Origin: Eulemur rufifrons
Lineage: Eukaryota; Chordata; Mammalia; Primates; Lemuridae
Assembly (NCBI RefSeq): GCF_041146395.1
Contig: NC_090986.1
Span: 46,288,001-46,352,000, forward strand
Length of the DNA: 64,000 nucleotides
Reading direction: 5' to 3'
How positions within the stretch are numbered: position 1 is the first letter of the stretch; each line of letters opens with the position of its first letter. A program made the position numbers and the translations under genes. Positions 12,699 through 24,954 of this stretch are shown here, piece after piece. A model generated the notes under the pieces. The model was not told where the DNA came from, did no database searches, and worked only from the letters and a program-made list of their open reading frames with translations.

Positions 12699-13865
12699 CT
12701 TTGGCTTTTCTTTTTCTTTCTTTCTTCCTTTTTTCCTTCCTTCCCTCCTTCCCTCCCTCCATTCGCCCCTTCCTCTCTTCCTTCCCTTCTTCCCCTCTTC
12801 CCCTCTTTCTCTCTTTCTCTCTTCCTCTCTTCCTCTCTTCCTCTTTTCCTCCCTTCCTCTCTTCCTCCCTCCCTCCCTCTCTCACTTTCTTTCTTTCTTT
12901 TTCTTTCTTTCCTTTCCTTTCCTTTCCTTTCATTCTTTCTTTTCTATTGACACATAATTGTGCATATTTATAGAGTACAATATGATTTTTCAATATCTGT
13001 ATAAGTTGTATAATGACCATATTAAGGTAATTAGCACATCTATCATCTTAAACATTTATCATTTTGTTGTAGTGAGAACATTCAAAATCTTCTCTTCTAG
13101 CTATTCAAAATGTAGGAGAGATTATTGTTAGCTGTAGTCACCCTACTTATGTATTAATAATGGAGTACCCGATCATATTTCTCCTAACTGTAACATTGTA
13201 CCAGTTGACCAACCTCTTCCTATATCCCTCTCCTCCCTGTTCTCCCCAGTTTCTGGTAACTATTTTCCTCTCAACTTCTGAGAGATCAATTTTTTTAGAT
13301 TCCAGCAGTGATATAATATGGTATTTGTCTGTCTGTGCCTGGCTTATTTCACTTAACTTAATGTCTTCCAGGCTCATCCATGTTGTCGCACATAATAAGA
13401 TTCTGTCTTTTTTATGGCTGAATAGGATTGATTGAAAATATACATCACATTTTCTTTATCTATCTATTGATGAGTATTTATGTTGATTTCATATCTTGGC
13501 TATAATGAATAGTGCTACAATAAACATAGGAGTATAGATGTCTCTTTTTACATACTCATTTCATTTCCTTGAATATATACACAGTAGTGAAATTGCTGGA
13601 TCATATGGTAGATCTCTTTTTAATTTTTGAGGAAACTCTATATTATTTATATAATGGCTGTGCTGATTTACATTGCCACCAACACCGTGTAAGTGTTCTC
13701 CTTTCTCCACATCCTCATCTGCATTTGTTATTTTTAGTGTTGCTAATTATAGCCATTCTAATTGGGTTGAGAAGATAGCTCATTGTGGCTTTGACTTGCG
13801 TTTCTCTGTTGGTTAGTATTGTTGAGTATTTTTTCATATAAGTCTTGGCTCCTTGGCTTTTCTTT
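12699..13865 (-). mobile_element. Younger L1 3' end inserted in the older L1, with target-site duplication
   Basis: The insert spans about 12714-13850. Its 3' UTR begins near 12945 ('ctattgacacataattg') and reads antisense through 'ggtatttgtctgtctgtgcc', 'tttttatggctgaatagg', 'aattgctggatcatatggta' and 'ttctccacatcctcatctgc'. It is bounded by 15-bp direct repeats, 12699-12713 and 13851-13865 (CTTTGGCTTTTCTTT and CCTTGGCTTTTCTTT, one mismatch). The T-rich tail lies against the left copy, as expected for target-primed reverse transcription of a minus-strand L1. Confidence 0.85.
12704..12944. repeat. Polypyrimidine tract (CTTT/CCTT/CTCT mix), expanded L1 tail
   Basis: About 240 bp are almost purely C and T on the + strand, with interleaved TTTC, TTCC, CCCT and TTCCTC units. 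It sits exactly where the poly(A) tail of the minus-strand L1 should be, so it is probably a microsatellite seeded by that tail. Open frames on both strands here (Ser/Pro/Phe-rich or Lys/Glu/Arg-rich) are artefacts of composition. Confidence 0.9.
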
Positions 13866-14015
13866 GTTGCAAAGTTTTGATCACTGGTTCAATTTCCAAA
13901 ATCTGAATAGAATTATACCTGGTTTGATACTAGATTAGATATGATCTGTTCAGTCTTTCTATTTCTTCATGATTAATTTTGGTAGGCTGTTTGTTATCAT
14001 TACTTTTTATACACA
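13866..14015 (-). repeat. Older L1 ORF2, antisense, right half of interrupted copy
   Basis: It contains 'gatcactggttcaatttcc' and 'gatctgttcagtctttctat' followed by 'ttggtaggctgtttg'. These are antisense ORF2 phrases that directly follow the sequence broken off at 12698. Confidence 0.75.
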
Positions 14016-14904
14016 TTTGGTATATGTTTGTATGTATATTTTTTAAACAATTTCAGAAAAAGAAAATAAGCATATTATTGCTTAAACTATTTTATCATTA
14101 GTTATCAACAATACTGGGTTTAGATAACTCAATAGTATAATTTATCAATGTAATGTGTATGAATATATAAAGCACCTTGAAGTCAATATTTCCTTTAAAA
14201 CAATTGAAAATAAGAAGATGATACCATTTTTACATGTAAAGCATTCACTAGATAATGTGCTAGGTGTCTTGCATGAAGATACACAGTAAGTAATGTCCCT
14301 GCAAAACACATTTAGCTCCATTTTAATAATACTTTAGATTATAGCATACTTATTTGTAGTTAGATCTCTAATTTAAATGAAATATGGAAATAAATAAGAT
14401 TCAGGTTTCATGAAGTGTTTAGGATGATAAAAACTTCTCAGTGAATAATTATTTCACTTCTGGGTGCTTTTGCAAGCTAAATTGTCCATTACTTGTCTTT
14501 AAAATGCTCCTATTGGTTAATTTTAACATATTGGAAGATTGCAAACCAGCAGACAACTTATGATTAATCAAGCAAAGAGGCATTACATCCATAAAGGGAA
14601 CACTTGGGCAATCAGAAACATTTTATCATGGCAGTCATTATGAGAAACATAAACAACTTAAAAATATAACCAGGATTTGAAATAAGTTTAAACATCTTAT
14701 TTTAGAGTTACTAAAGGATATTAGAGTTTGCATTTGTAAATCTAAGACCTGATTGATTTTTTTTTTAATGCTAGGCTGTACAATACTGCCTTTTCTATAC
14801 ATTTATTTAGAAACTGATAACTATAGAATTAATTCTATTTATCAATATATTAGGCATAATGTCCATAGTAAAGAAAAATTCCACAACATCTAATCTTGTT
14901 AAAA

Positions 14905-15470
14905 CATGAACAAACCATATTCCTCTACTCAAAAAACACTTATATGGCTTCCTATTTCATTCAGAAGAAATGTGTACCACCACCCGTGTAAGGTGCTATT
15001 CACCCTGAACCACCACCTCTCACCTCACATGCCATACCACCCTCAATCTCTGCTCCAACACCGCCATTTCTTGCTGCTCTTGAAACTTTGCACTCATTTT
15101 ACAGTCAGCCCCAAATCCTCTTTCCCAAGATATTCCTCAAATCATTTCCAATCACTACCACCATCTTCAGGTTTTTGTGTAAACATCACCTTCTCAAGGA
15201 GATCTTTTCTGGGTATTTATTTAAAATTGCAACCACAATCCCTACTCCTACCAATTGTACTTCTGATTCTACTTCTGGGCTTTCTCTATATCTATTGCAT
15301 TAGCGTCTTCTTGCAGTAGTATATGTGTTTACTTTGTATATTATGTTTATCCATACCTCAGTAGAATGAGTACAGGAATTTTTTTTTCTGTTTTGTTCAT
15401 AAATATATTTATAAAACTTTGGACAGTGTGTGGAACATACTAAGTATTCAAAAATATGTAGTGATCAAAT
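14905..15470 (+). repeat. L2 element, sense
   Basis: It follows the LINE-2 sense order well: 'tatggcttcctatttcattc', 'ttgctgctcttgaaactttg', 'aacatcaccttctcaaggag', then the 3' tail 'gaatgagtacaggaattt' and 'aagtattcaaaaatatgtag'. The 137-codon ORF at 14906-15319 is decayed L2 coding sequence with no start context or conservation that I can argue for. Confidence 0.75.
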
Positions 15471-16243
15471 GGGTAAAGAAATAAATGCAATACTGTACCT
15501 CACTGTGGTGAAATCTTCATGACTATAATCAAGCAGGATTAGACAATGTATTTCAAGTCATGTAAATACCATTTATGATGTAGGACTTATTTTCTTGGGG
15601 ATCTTGTCAAACTTCTCATTAATAAAATAACTACAGCAGAATGATTATATTAAGTTATACCAATTTTCAACCATGCAAGCATTGTTGCACTCTTTCTTCC
15701 TGCTAAATTTTGTCTTTAGCTATAATATAGGCACTGATTAAGGAAGTTGTTGTTATGGCAATATTTGTCAAACTATTCCATTTATTCAGTATTCTAAACT
15801 GTGAGGATCATGCCAAGCAGCACTCATGATTTATACACTGCCAAATCACTTACTGATCAACAAGATAATTTCTTTTTTTTCTGATTATGTTCATTTTCTT
15901 ATATTTTACTCTGTATTTTAATAGATATTCCTTATTATTTAGTAAAATTAATATATTATCATTATTTATTCAATAAGCAATTTGCATCTATCTACCTTTC
16001 TAGAACAATAGAGATTAGAAAATTATAGTTGTTTCAATTTCATATAATATACTGCATACTAACATAATGGGAATTCTAGGTATATGTAATCATTGATAGA
16101 GTATCTTTAACAAAATCTCCTTGTGTAGAAATATATTTCTAAGAGATTTTAGCCTCATACTGTGAAAATTTATTTTAAAGGAACTTTTCTACGTTTTGTC
16201 ATCTAGACTATATTAAATCATGTCTTTCAAATTGTGTTTTTAG

Positions 16244-16456
16244 GTTGTATTCAGTTGGAGGTCGGGATGGAAGTTCCTGTTTGAGTTCAATGGAATATTA
16301 TGATCCTCATACAAATAAGTGGAACATGTGTGCTCCCATGTGTAAGAGGAGAGGGGGCGTTGGAGTGGCCACATGCGATGGTTTTCTTTATGCAGTAGGA
16401 GGTCATGATGCTCCTGCTTCAAATCATTGTTCCCGGCTGCTAGATTATGTAGAAAG
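16244..16456 (+). CDS. KLHL1: KLHL1 internal coding exon, antepenultimate (kelch repeats)
   Basis: KLHL1 is a BTB-BACK-kelch protein of neurons. It is reported to bind actin through its kelch propeller and to modulate voltage-gated calcium channels. This 213-bp exon lies between a TAG acceptor (16241-16243) and an AG|GTAAGA donor (16457 on). One base completes the preceding codon, 70 full codons follow, and two bases (AG) start an Arg codon finished in the next exon. Kelch hallmarks are visible: a GG pair in LYSVGGRDG, then YYDPHTNKW, the GGVGVA turn, [10 protein letters not shown] and DYVER. KLHL4 and KLHL5 are the close alternatives, but [19 protein letters not shown] and the [10 protein letters not shown] stretch fit KLHL1 best from memory. 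The exon is phase-symmetric. Confidence 0.93.
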
Positions 16457-16581
16457 GTAAGATCTGAAGGACCCTGTTATAGTGAAAGAGACAATGCAAA
16501 TTACATTGATGCCTAATTACAGCGATTGTAAAAACTGTATAATTTAGGAAAGGTAAATTCAACCCCTAGAACTACATTTTT

Positions 16582-16585
<4 letters not shown>

Positions 16586-16628
<43 letters not shown>
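16586..16628. repeat. Compound (TC)n(AC)n microsatellite
   Basis: Uninterrupted TC dinucleotides run to about 16612 and switch directly to AC dinucleotides until 16628. It lies about 130 bp downstream of the exon donor at 16457. Confidence 0.95.
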
Positions 16629-17269
16629 TTCTTTCATTTTCTAACTTTCTTGTTTTCTTTTTTTCTCCCTTCCTTCCTCCAAGTAATATTTACTTAAATC
16701 TCTATTTTTTTTTCACAAAATCCTTAAGTGATCTTTAAATTTCTTCTTGATATATTTTTAAAGGTTTGCTTAAAACAAAATTTTAAGTAATTTATTAAAC
16801 ATGAATGTTTTTAAATTCTTTTTAAAATATTGGCTATTTTATATAAGTATTCTATTCATCCTGTCTTGTTAGTTCTACTACACCTTTAAACTCTCAAGGC
16901 TGATTCATGGACTCCTTTGTTTTATGACAAACATTTCTTAACATAACACAGACTTATTAGCACTATATTTTTTATAATCCTGTTGTATCAAGGAAACATA
17001 GATTCTTCTTTAACTCTTCCTAAAAATGACCAAGTGCACTGAGACTGGAGTGGGAAGGTACCTTGGCATCATGCTTAGTTCAACAATGTGGATACTTCCC
17101 AGCATGGCTGTAACTGAATTCTCCTTAATGGCTGTGAATCATTTAGAACTATTATATGGTGTTCAATGAGGACTGGACAGTTCTTAGTAAGACTCCTCAT
17201 GACATTTCCTGTTACATAAGGATACACACTGATCTATGGAAAAATGAGAATAGGGAATATTGAGGTGGA

Positions 17270-17680
17270 TTAGTTTATCACTCAGGATAGGATAAGTAAT
17301 TCTATTGTAATAAATAGCTTCAAACTCTCAGTAATTTAATAACATGATACCATTTTTTAAACCCACACTTCATGTCTATCATCACTCTGGTACTGAAACG
17401 AATATATAAGCTACAATATTGACCATTGCTGATCTCTGTGTCAAAAGGAAAAGAAAAAAACAGAGAGTATCAAATTATTCACTGGTTATTAAAGATTCTA
17501 CCTGCAAGTAATATAATTCTCTTTTGTTTGTACTTCAATGACAAACCAGCAACATGATCATAGGAAATTTCATGAGAGTGGGAGGGTGGTATCCTAAACT
17601 TGTACCTGGGAGAAGAACAAGAGTTGTTTGGTGGATAGCATTAATGGCATGACAAATTTCCTCTTGATATTAAGAACCAC
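17270..17680 (+). repeat. Ancient interspersed repeat, family not assigned
   Basis: The phrase order ('aaatagcttcaaactctcag', then after about 270 bp 'gaagaacaagagttgtttgg' and 'tggatagcattaatggc') resembles an old mammalian medium-reiteration repeat I have seen but cannot name. It is diverged. The small antisense ORF inside it is not a gene. Confidence 0.35.
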
Positions 17681-19299
17681 ATCCTTTATACTAATGCCTA
17701 TAAGTGGGATAGTCAGTGAGAGAAAGATGTTCTTTCTTATTTGTGATACATTTTTGTAAGGATATTTAATTGTTTTTACTGAGCATAAAGCCATTGGCAA
17801 AAGATAGCTTTTAGTAAACAGGCTCTGTTCAAACTTAAGCCAATGTTTGGATAAAATACAGAAACAATGTTTAACAATATTGCTACTCTGTGAAATAGGC
17901 TATTGCTTTATGGCTGTACTCACATAGAGAAGGGCATTAAGCTCACCACATTTTCACTTTAATATCTTCTAGTCCACTGAAATCAGGAACTACAGATATT
18001 ATACCAAGGACAGTGGTCAGAATCCAAATAAATAGTCTTTACACACAAACGTGCGATCATTTATTTAAAAAAAAAGAACTGCTAATAAGCTGACAGCTCA
18101 TTTACATTTTCTCTGCTAAACTCTTGGGAAAACGAAGAGAGAAGATGAATATGATGGGCCTCCTACTTTTACCTTGAAAATCTTATATAAATGCTGCTAA
18201 TGAAATGATATTTCATCTAAATATTCTCATCTAACTTGACTGTATAATGTATTAAAATGTTGTTTGTGAGCAGAGGCATAAATAATTCAGTCAAGGAATA
18301 CATTTATGTTGCAAAATTAGATTTAAATAAGCATAGCTATTTTAAGTTATAGGAGTGCAGTGGGTAGGAGTAGCTTAAGTAATGCAGAAGCACACCGCAT
18401 TATCATGACTCATACTACCTGTCAGATTAATAGCGTTTTTGCACTTTCTATAACATACTTTCTATATTGATGATTTCACATGTAAATCACCAATAAATCA
18501 AGATACATAATAGTGCCTCTGTGGAACTATTTTGCACATATAATGTGAATAATGTTTTTTAGTATGTAATAATAGGCAAACAGAGCTTTAGAAATAGTAA
18601 AAGTAGTGCACAATGCTGTTTTATAGATAGAGAGATAGATCAAATTTTATTATATCACAATGATGTCTTATGGAAATGTAGATATATTATATAATGGTGG
18701 TGTTAAGTACAGTTATATAACACCAAAATCGTTCAGAGTCAGGCTGCCTTGAGCACAAGTAACAATGACACCTCAAATCAGAGCAGGTAAGAAGGCAAGG
18801 ACTGAGTTAGAATGAGGACTCTGGAAGAGTTTATGGAACAGATGAAAATGAATTTTGTGACAGAGCCTCACTCTAGTGAAAGCATCTTGGCAGACAAAAT
18901 CAGTATGTCCAAAAGGTGCATTGAATTCTAGGAGAAATTAAGCCCAAAAGATATAAGCCATTAGACAAAGAGTATTCAACTATCTATTTATTTAGTCTGT
19001 AAATATGATTTTGCATGTATTTTGCACTGTGCTATAAAATATATTAGAAGAAAAAGGCAAATAAATAAAAAAAGTTTTAAGATCACAAACAAAACTAAAA
19101 TCCAGGCAATGGACCAGAAGATATGCTCAAAGGCATAGTTCTGGCTAATGGATCAGGACCACCTTTGCCCTCACATTGGCATCCCAGTAATGACGCCTGC
19201 TGTGAGAAGGGTGTGGAGACAACAGGAACCTCCTAAACCGGGCTTTGTAATATCCACTCTGCTGCTTCTAATTTATTCTCCTTATAGTTGCCAGAGAGA

Positions 19300-19525
19300 T
19301 CATTTCATAATGAATATTTGACCTAGAAGAACAGTGGTGGTTTGTATCTTTGTAGCAACAGTCAACAATAATTAACGTTATTTTACATCATTTTTTTCAC
19401 TAAGCTAAGTTCCACATCTGGTAATGACCAAGATTGCTTATCCCCTTTATATTCCTGCAGTTGGTATTAATACAATCCCTGGCACAGTAGACACCTTTGC
19501 AAGGATTTATTGAATCAGTCAGGTA
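19300..19525 (+). repeat. L2 3'-end fragment
   Basis: It contains 'aatccctggcacagtagaca' followed by 'aaggatttattgaatcag', close to the conserved LINE-2 3' terminus. Confidence 0.45.
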
Positions 19526-19594
19526 CAAGAAAAACAGATCTCAAGGTTCCCTCATGGAAAAATATCTTGAGGTAAACTGTAAATAAGTTGTTAA

Positions 19595-19670
19595 ATAGAT
19601 AAATGAATGGATAGATAGATGATAGAAGACAGATGATACAGACATATATACATATATAAAATGATGGAGG
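19595..19670. repeat. Degenerate TAGA/TATA microsatellite
   Basis: Interrupted 'gatagatagatgatag' units pass into 'catatatacatatataaaat'. It is a decayed tetranucleotide repeat. Confidence 0.7.
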
Positions 19671-20859
19671 AACGGACTAATGGAAGCATGGAAACATGGG
19701 TGAATGTTTGCATGAACTTATGAAAAGGCAGATATATAGGTATATTTATATATGGCATTTCCAAATTTCCATGTGAATGCCTATTTTCATCATTTTTCAC
19801 TCAGTATCAGTGCTTTCCACATATTTTAGGCATTCAATCAATAGACGGTAAAATTTCCAGATACATAGGGCCTGCAAAACTAAACAACAGTTCAAATATT
19901 AGTTGAAAATTATATCTTCATATCTTACCCAAATACTACTAACAAATAAGTATCAAGATATTTTGATATACTATTTCCAAGAAGTATAAAACTTGTTCAA
20001 TGTCTACCAAAATCCACCTCAGTCATATCAGGAAAAGTCATCTAAAATAACAGGATTTAGCATATTTCTGTGAAGATATGGCTTTACTATTTTTGTATAT
20101 TTGATAAAAATTAAATAATAAAAGTTAAGATTTTCTGCCAAATAGGGACAAATACATTATTTATTCAATTAAACAATTGTTTTTAAAATACCATAAGCAT
20201 TAATAAATAAGGCAAGAATGGAATTTTGGATTCTTTCATTTCTCTTAATTTCTCATTTCATCTCTTTGGTTTATACATAACTCAAGAATTGTAGCATGTC
20301 TAGACTGTGAAGGTAGACAATAATGAAAGACTAACTTTTTAATTAAATTGTTGATGCTTATCCTAGCCCTTATGTAGCATGTTAACATATTAACTCATAT
20401 TTTGATACATGTGAGAGTCTAAATTTTTTATAAAAGAATAATCATTTGGATTGTTTAAAGTTAAAATGTTAGGTAGGAGTTTTTGACATTTTTAATAAGG
20501 TTTCTTTGTCTCCTGCTTCCTATTCCCCTGCCCCTTCTCTTCTATCTCCCTCTTTCTCCTTCAAGATATTATTGGTGGAGCCAGAGGCATGAGTGCAGAA
20601 TGAAAAGACTAATAGTTTGTCTCTGTTATTGCTTTTTCTGTTATTGCATATGCATAATCTTAGCTATTTGTTAAGAAATTATATTCAAATTTCTGATAGA
20701 CATATGCAAAAGATATCAGAAAGAAAAATGTGGACAGGCATCATTATATATACTGCAGACTGTAAAAATAAAATATTTAAGTATGTTTTTACCATTATTT
20801 GAATTTTTAGTTGGAATAAACACATTCATAGAATATTAAAGTTTTTTAAAAAACTTATA

Positions 20860-22138
20860 CAAGAAGAGAAAAAAATGTTGGTGAAACTATCTCATAAAAA
20901 CATATGTAAATACTCAAAAGAAATATTAACAGATCAAGCCTAAATATACAAAAAAATTATACACTTCAACCAATTTGAGTTTATTCTGGAAATAAGAGTT
21001 TGTTTCAATGTTAAAAAAAGTAATCAATGTAATTCAATCCAATGGCAAAATAAGTGATTAACTGAGTAAGTGCAAAAACTTATAAAATGCAGCACCCATT
21101 TATAATAAAAACTCTCACCAAACTTGGAAAATAAATTAATTTTCTTAATTTGATAATGACTATCTAAAATAATTACTAGTCAAATATTGAAAAGTTTTTT
21201 ATGATATTTTCATTAGAATGAGGATAAAAATATGACTGCTAATACATTTATTCAACGCTTTAATAGAGCAACTAGGCAGTATGATAAGGCATTAAAAGGA
21301 AAGAAAATTAATAACAATTGGAAAGGAACAAATAAAAATGTCAGTGTTCAAGTTTACATGATAGATATCTAATAATAATTTAATCATAATCTAATTAGAA
21401 GCTATTAGATTTAATAAGTAAGGTAATAAGATTGCTAATACTCAGCCAATATATAAAATTAATTGTATTCCTATGTGCAAGCAATGAACAATAACAAAAT
21501 AAAGTATAAAAATGTACCATTAATGATTTTTAAAAAAATACTTAGCAATAGCTATGCAGTATATCTAAACAGAAAATAAAATTTTATTGAAGAAAGTTTA
21601 AAAAGTCTTAAACAAATAGAAAGAAATGCCACATCCATGGATCAGAAGACTGAATGTTATAAAAACATGAATTCTCCTCTAAGTTAATTTATAGATGCAA
21701 AGCAATTCTTATTAAATTGAAAATAATTTATGTAGTGTGATTGCAGGTGTGTGTAGATTAAAAAGCTCATCCTAAAATTTAAATAAAAATGACAAGGGCC
21801 CAAGGGCCCAAGACAACATTGAAGAAGAACTATATATATAAAGGCTTATTACTAATTTATTTTAACTAAGACGTTGTGACATCAGCACAGTACAAACAGG
21901 TAGACAAATGGAACAGATTCATATCTCCAAACAAAATGACATATATAAGGAATCTTGTTTATGGCAGAGGGGAAATGGAGAGCAGGGAGGAAAGGACAGT
22001 CAGTATCATGTGGCTGGGTCATTTGGATATTTCATGGGCAAAAATCTTAGTTTTAGCTGCTGTCTCATATCATACGAAAAACGAACTCAAGATGGATTTT
22101 AGATTTAAATATGATTCATAAAACAATAAAGATTTTAG
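20860..22138 (+). repeat. Old L1 ORF2, sense, left of Alu insertion
   Basis: The recognisable sense L1 order includes 'gagtttattctggaaat', 'tcaatgtaattcaatcc', 'tgtattcctatgtgcaagca', 'aatgccacatccatggatca' plus 'gaagactgaatgtt', 'gatgcaaagcaattcttatt', 'aggtagacaaatggaacaga' and 'actcaagatggattttagat'. Coding frames are broken throughout. It continues after the Alu at 22495. Confidence 0.8.
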
Positions 22139-22455
22139 GCCGGCGCGGTGGCTCACGCCTGTAATCCTAGCACTCTGGGAGGCCGAGGCGGGTGGATTGC
22201 TCAAGGTCAGGAGTTCGAGACCAGCCTGAGCGAGACCCCGTCTCTACTAAAAATAGAAAGACATTATATGGACAACTAAAAATCTATATAGAAAAAAAAA
22301 TTAGCCGGGCATAGTGGCGCATGCCTGTAGTCCCAGCTACTCGGGAGGCTGAGGCAGTAGGATCGCTTAAGCCGAGGAGTCTGAGGTTGCTGTGAACTAA
22401 GCTGACGCCACGGCACTCACTCTAGCCTGGGCAACAAAGTGAGACTCTGTCTCAA

Positions 22456-22486
<31 letters not shown>
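22139..22486 (+). mobile_element. Strepsirrhine-type full-length Alu SINE
   Basis: It is a dimeric Alu with 'ggctcacgcctgtaatccta' at the start, 'ggagttcgagaccagcctga', a second arm from 'ttagccgggcatagtggcgc', and an uninterrupted A-tail of about 31 (22456-22486). The middle carries an extra block (about 22258-22300, 'attatatggacaactaaaaa' and following). It is flanked by an 11-bp target duplication AAAGATTTTAG at 22128-22138 and 22484-22494 (overlapping the tail). Length and a clean tail suggest a relatively young copy. Confidence 0.95.
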
Positions 22487-22488
<2 letters not shown>

Positions 22489-23130
22489 TTTTAGCATACA
22501 ACATAGGAGACCATCTTCAAAATAATGAGGTGTGAAAGATTTCTTAACCTGGACCTACAAAGAGTCATCCACAAAGAAAAAAAGGATCATTGTTAAAATG
22601 TCCTCAGAAGGTACTCTTAAGATGGAAAAAAGTTAAACCAGAGAATGGGTAAAATATTTGCCATACATATCACAAGCAAAAGTATTGTTTCCTGCATATA
22701 AATAAATTCTAGAAATTATTTTTAAAAGAATATAAAAATAGAAAAGCCAGGCAGAAAACTTGAACAAGAATTCTTCAAGAGATAATATGCAAATGGGCAA
22801 TGACTACTGGGAAAAATGATTGATGTCAGTAGTCATCAGGGAAATGTAAATTGCAATGTCATACCAACACCTACGCACCAGAAAGGATAAAATGAAAATA
22901 GCATATAATACCACATGTTAGGGAGGCTATAGAGTGACTGACACTCTCTCTACACTGATGGTTGACGTGTAAATTAACACAGTTTCTTTGTAATACCAAT
23001 TAGCAGCATTTTCCACATTTCAAAATATGTAATCTTATTGACCCATCCCTAACTATCTGTCACAAATGTGTGATATGAAAATATATGAATGGGGGTGTTT
23101 ATAGGAGTATTACAGTTACCATTCATTTTT
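22487..23130 (+). repeat. Old L1 ORF2, sense, right of Alu insertion
   Basis: It resumes the interrupted L1: 'acaacataggagaccatctt', 'tgggtaaaatatttgccata', 'ttgaacaagaattcttcaag', 'gcaaatgggcaatgacta', 'catcagggaaatgtaaattg', 'tgtttataggag'. This is the sense order of the ORF2 3' part. Confidence 0.8.
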
Positions 23131-24954
23131 TAACCAATAATTTGCATTGAAATGAATTGTTTTACATTCCTAGCATATAAATATTTCTAAAGTCAAGGTA
23201 TATTTCTTTTGATAATTTCATGAAAGCTGGCAGTATTGGTATTCTGTACAGGAAAAAATAAAATTATTTATTTTTAAACAGTGCTATTGTCATTCTGGAT
23301 TGCTCAAATCACAAATAGTTTATTAAAATCAATTTGAATATAGATTATGTAATTCATGTACCTGAAATCTACATATCAATCTCTTTCAGAGCAATTTATC
23401 CATTCTCACGGCATGGATCTTAATTTTTCTTTTCTTGTTTCTTTATTTTCTTATTTGTTCTTGTTTGTTTGTTTTACAGGCAAACATACCTGGCTATAAA
23501 TCGCTTCTATATTGTTTAATTTGCTCTCTATCCGAATGTTACCTGGAAAATATTGGAAAAATAATCGTTCTCAATTCTGTTTGTTACCAAAGTAATGCTT
23601 TCATATTTTAAATAAATTTCCTTTAAATATTTTAAGAAAAAAAAATTAACCTTAAAGTATGGAAATGACAATAATTCTTAGAAAATTAATAATTCCTCAA
23701 AAAATTCAATGGGGATTTTCAAAAGGAAACTTTGATTTTGTGACTATCAGAGGCCTTCAACAAGTTTTCAATTTACAACCAATTTTATCCACTATATATG
23801 GGCACTTCTCTTGCCTGAGGGCTATAAACTTTAATAGAGTCTCTGATACAGAGATCCCACTGTTACTAGGAAGGCCAAGATAAAACACATAAAAGGCAGA
23901 CAGCCTAAATACAAAAAGCCTAATACCAGCCTATATACCACCACCACTTTTTTTTTTTCATAAATGGCAACGAGAGGCAAAAATAAAAAAGAAAAAATGC
24001 TTAGAATGAAATTTTATCAAAAATGTGTGACCTGACAATGAAAATTAAAATCACTGTTAGTAATTGTTTGGGAAATGCTTATACAGCTGTAGTTGCTCTC
24101 CTAAGCTAAAAACAGCTGTTTATTTCATTTTGGGGATAATAACTGTGTATGTCTTAGGCTAAGAGGTGAATCAACAGAGTTCCTAAATATAGAAAAATCA
24201 ATTTAGAGTCATTAATGTAATCAAGAATAATGACTACTGGGTAATTTGGAATTTGTGATCGCTTCCTAAACATCTGGAATTGAATGTGTGTGTCGGAAGA
24301 CTCAGGTTTCGTTTTGGTTTGGTTTTACTGGAAATTTATAAACTTACATATCATTACCATTGCCAGATATTAATTAAAAGATAGTTATTACACATTTGAA
24401 ATATGTTACCTACCACTGAAAACTGGTACATCTAATGCAAATATTTTAGTTTTCTAAAAGAATGCATCAAACTTTTTAAATTAGTTTCAGAAAATTTGTG
24501 AAATATAAAAAAGATACATATTTCTAAAAGTAGGTTAGTATTTCAAAATATGGACCTAAATGTAGGACATATGAGTGTTTTCTTAATCCCCCCTGCAATA
24601 TGAGTTTTGAGAATTGTAGCATTCTTTGCGTTTCACTTGAAGAACTAAGCCTTTGGAAATTCATCTATTGCTGCTTATGACACTAGTGTCTGCTGGTTTT
24701 CAGCTGTTTTTTTTTTTTTTCAATTTTCATGAACTTTTTTATAAATGATAAAGTCTTCTTTGCAGACAATATTTGAAAAAATTCCATAGAGCTGAATAAT
24801 AATTAAATGAAGACTAAAATATAACCAGAAAAAAAGCTATTTATGTAAAGTGGTTGTGACAGAAGCCAGACTGGATTCTATCGAATAATGAATAAAATGT
24901 AAAAAACACTGACTTTTCTCTAAATTAAAATGTATTATGTATTCTTCCTTTTGA

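Larger units (their letters stand above)
1..16243 (+). other. KLHL1: KLHL1 intron (partial) preceding the first exon in the window
   Basis: This is inferred to be the 3' part of a long KLHL1 intron, because the first coding exon begins at 16244 after a TAG acceptor. I found no exon within it. It holds the L1, L2 and other repeats listed separately. The stretches 1-780, 1280-1800, 3150-6490, 7150-7640, 7890-8310, 11110-12270, 14015-14905 and 15470-16243 are AT-rich sequence in which I recognise nothing definite. Confidence 0.8.

Noticed and set aside
12633..13020. Open frames of 88-108 codons on both strands
   Set aside because: They span the polypyrimidine tract. Low-complexity CT sequence lacks stops on both strands, so these are compositional.
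14906..15319. 137-codon ORF, the longest in the window
   Set aside because: It lies wholly in a sense L2 element, with no promoter, splice or conserved-domain evidence.
16240..16422. Minus-strand ORF over the KLHL1 exon
   Set aside because: It is a shadow of the coding exon on the opposite strand.
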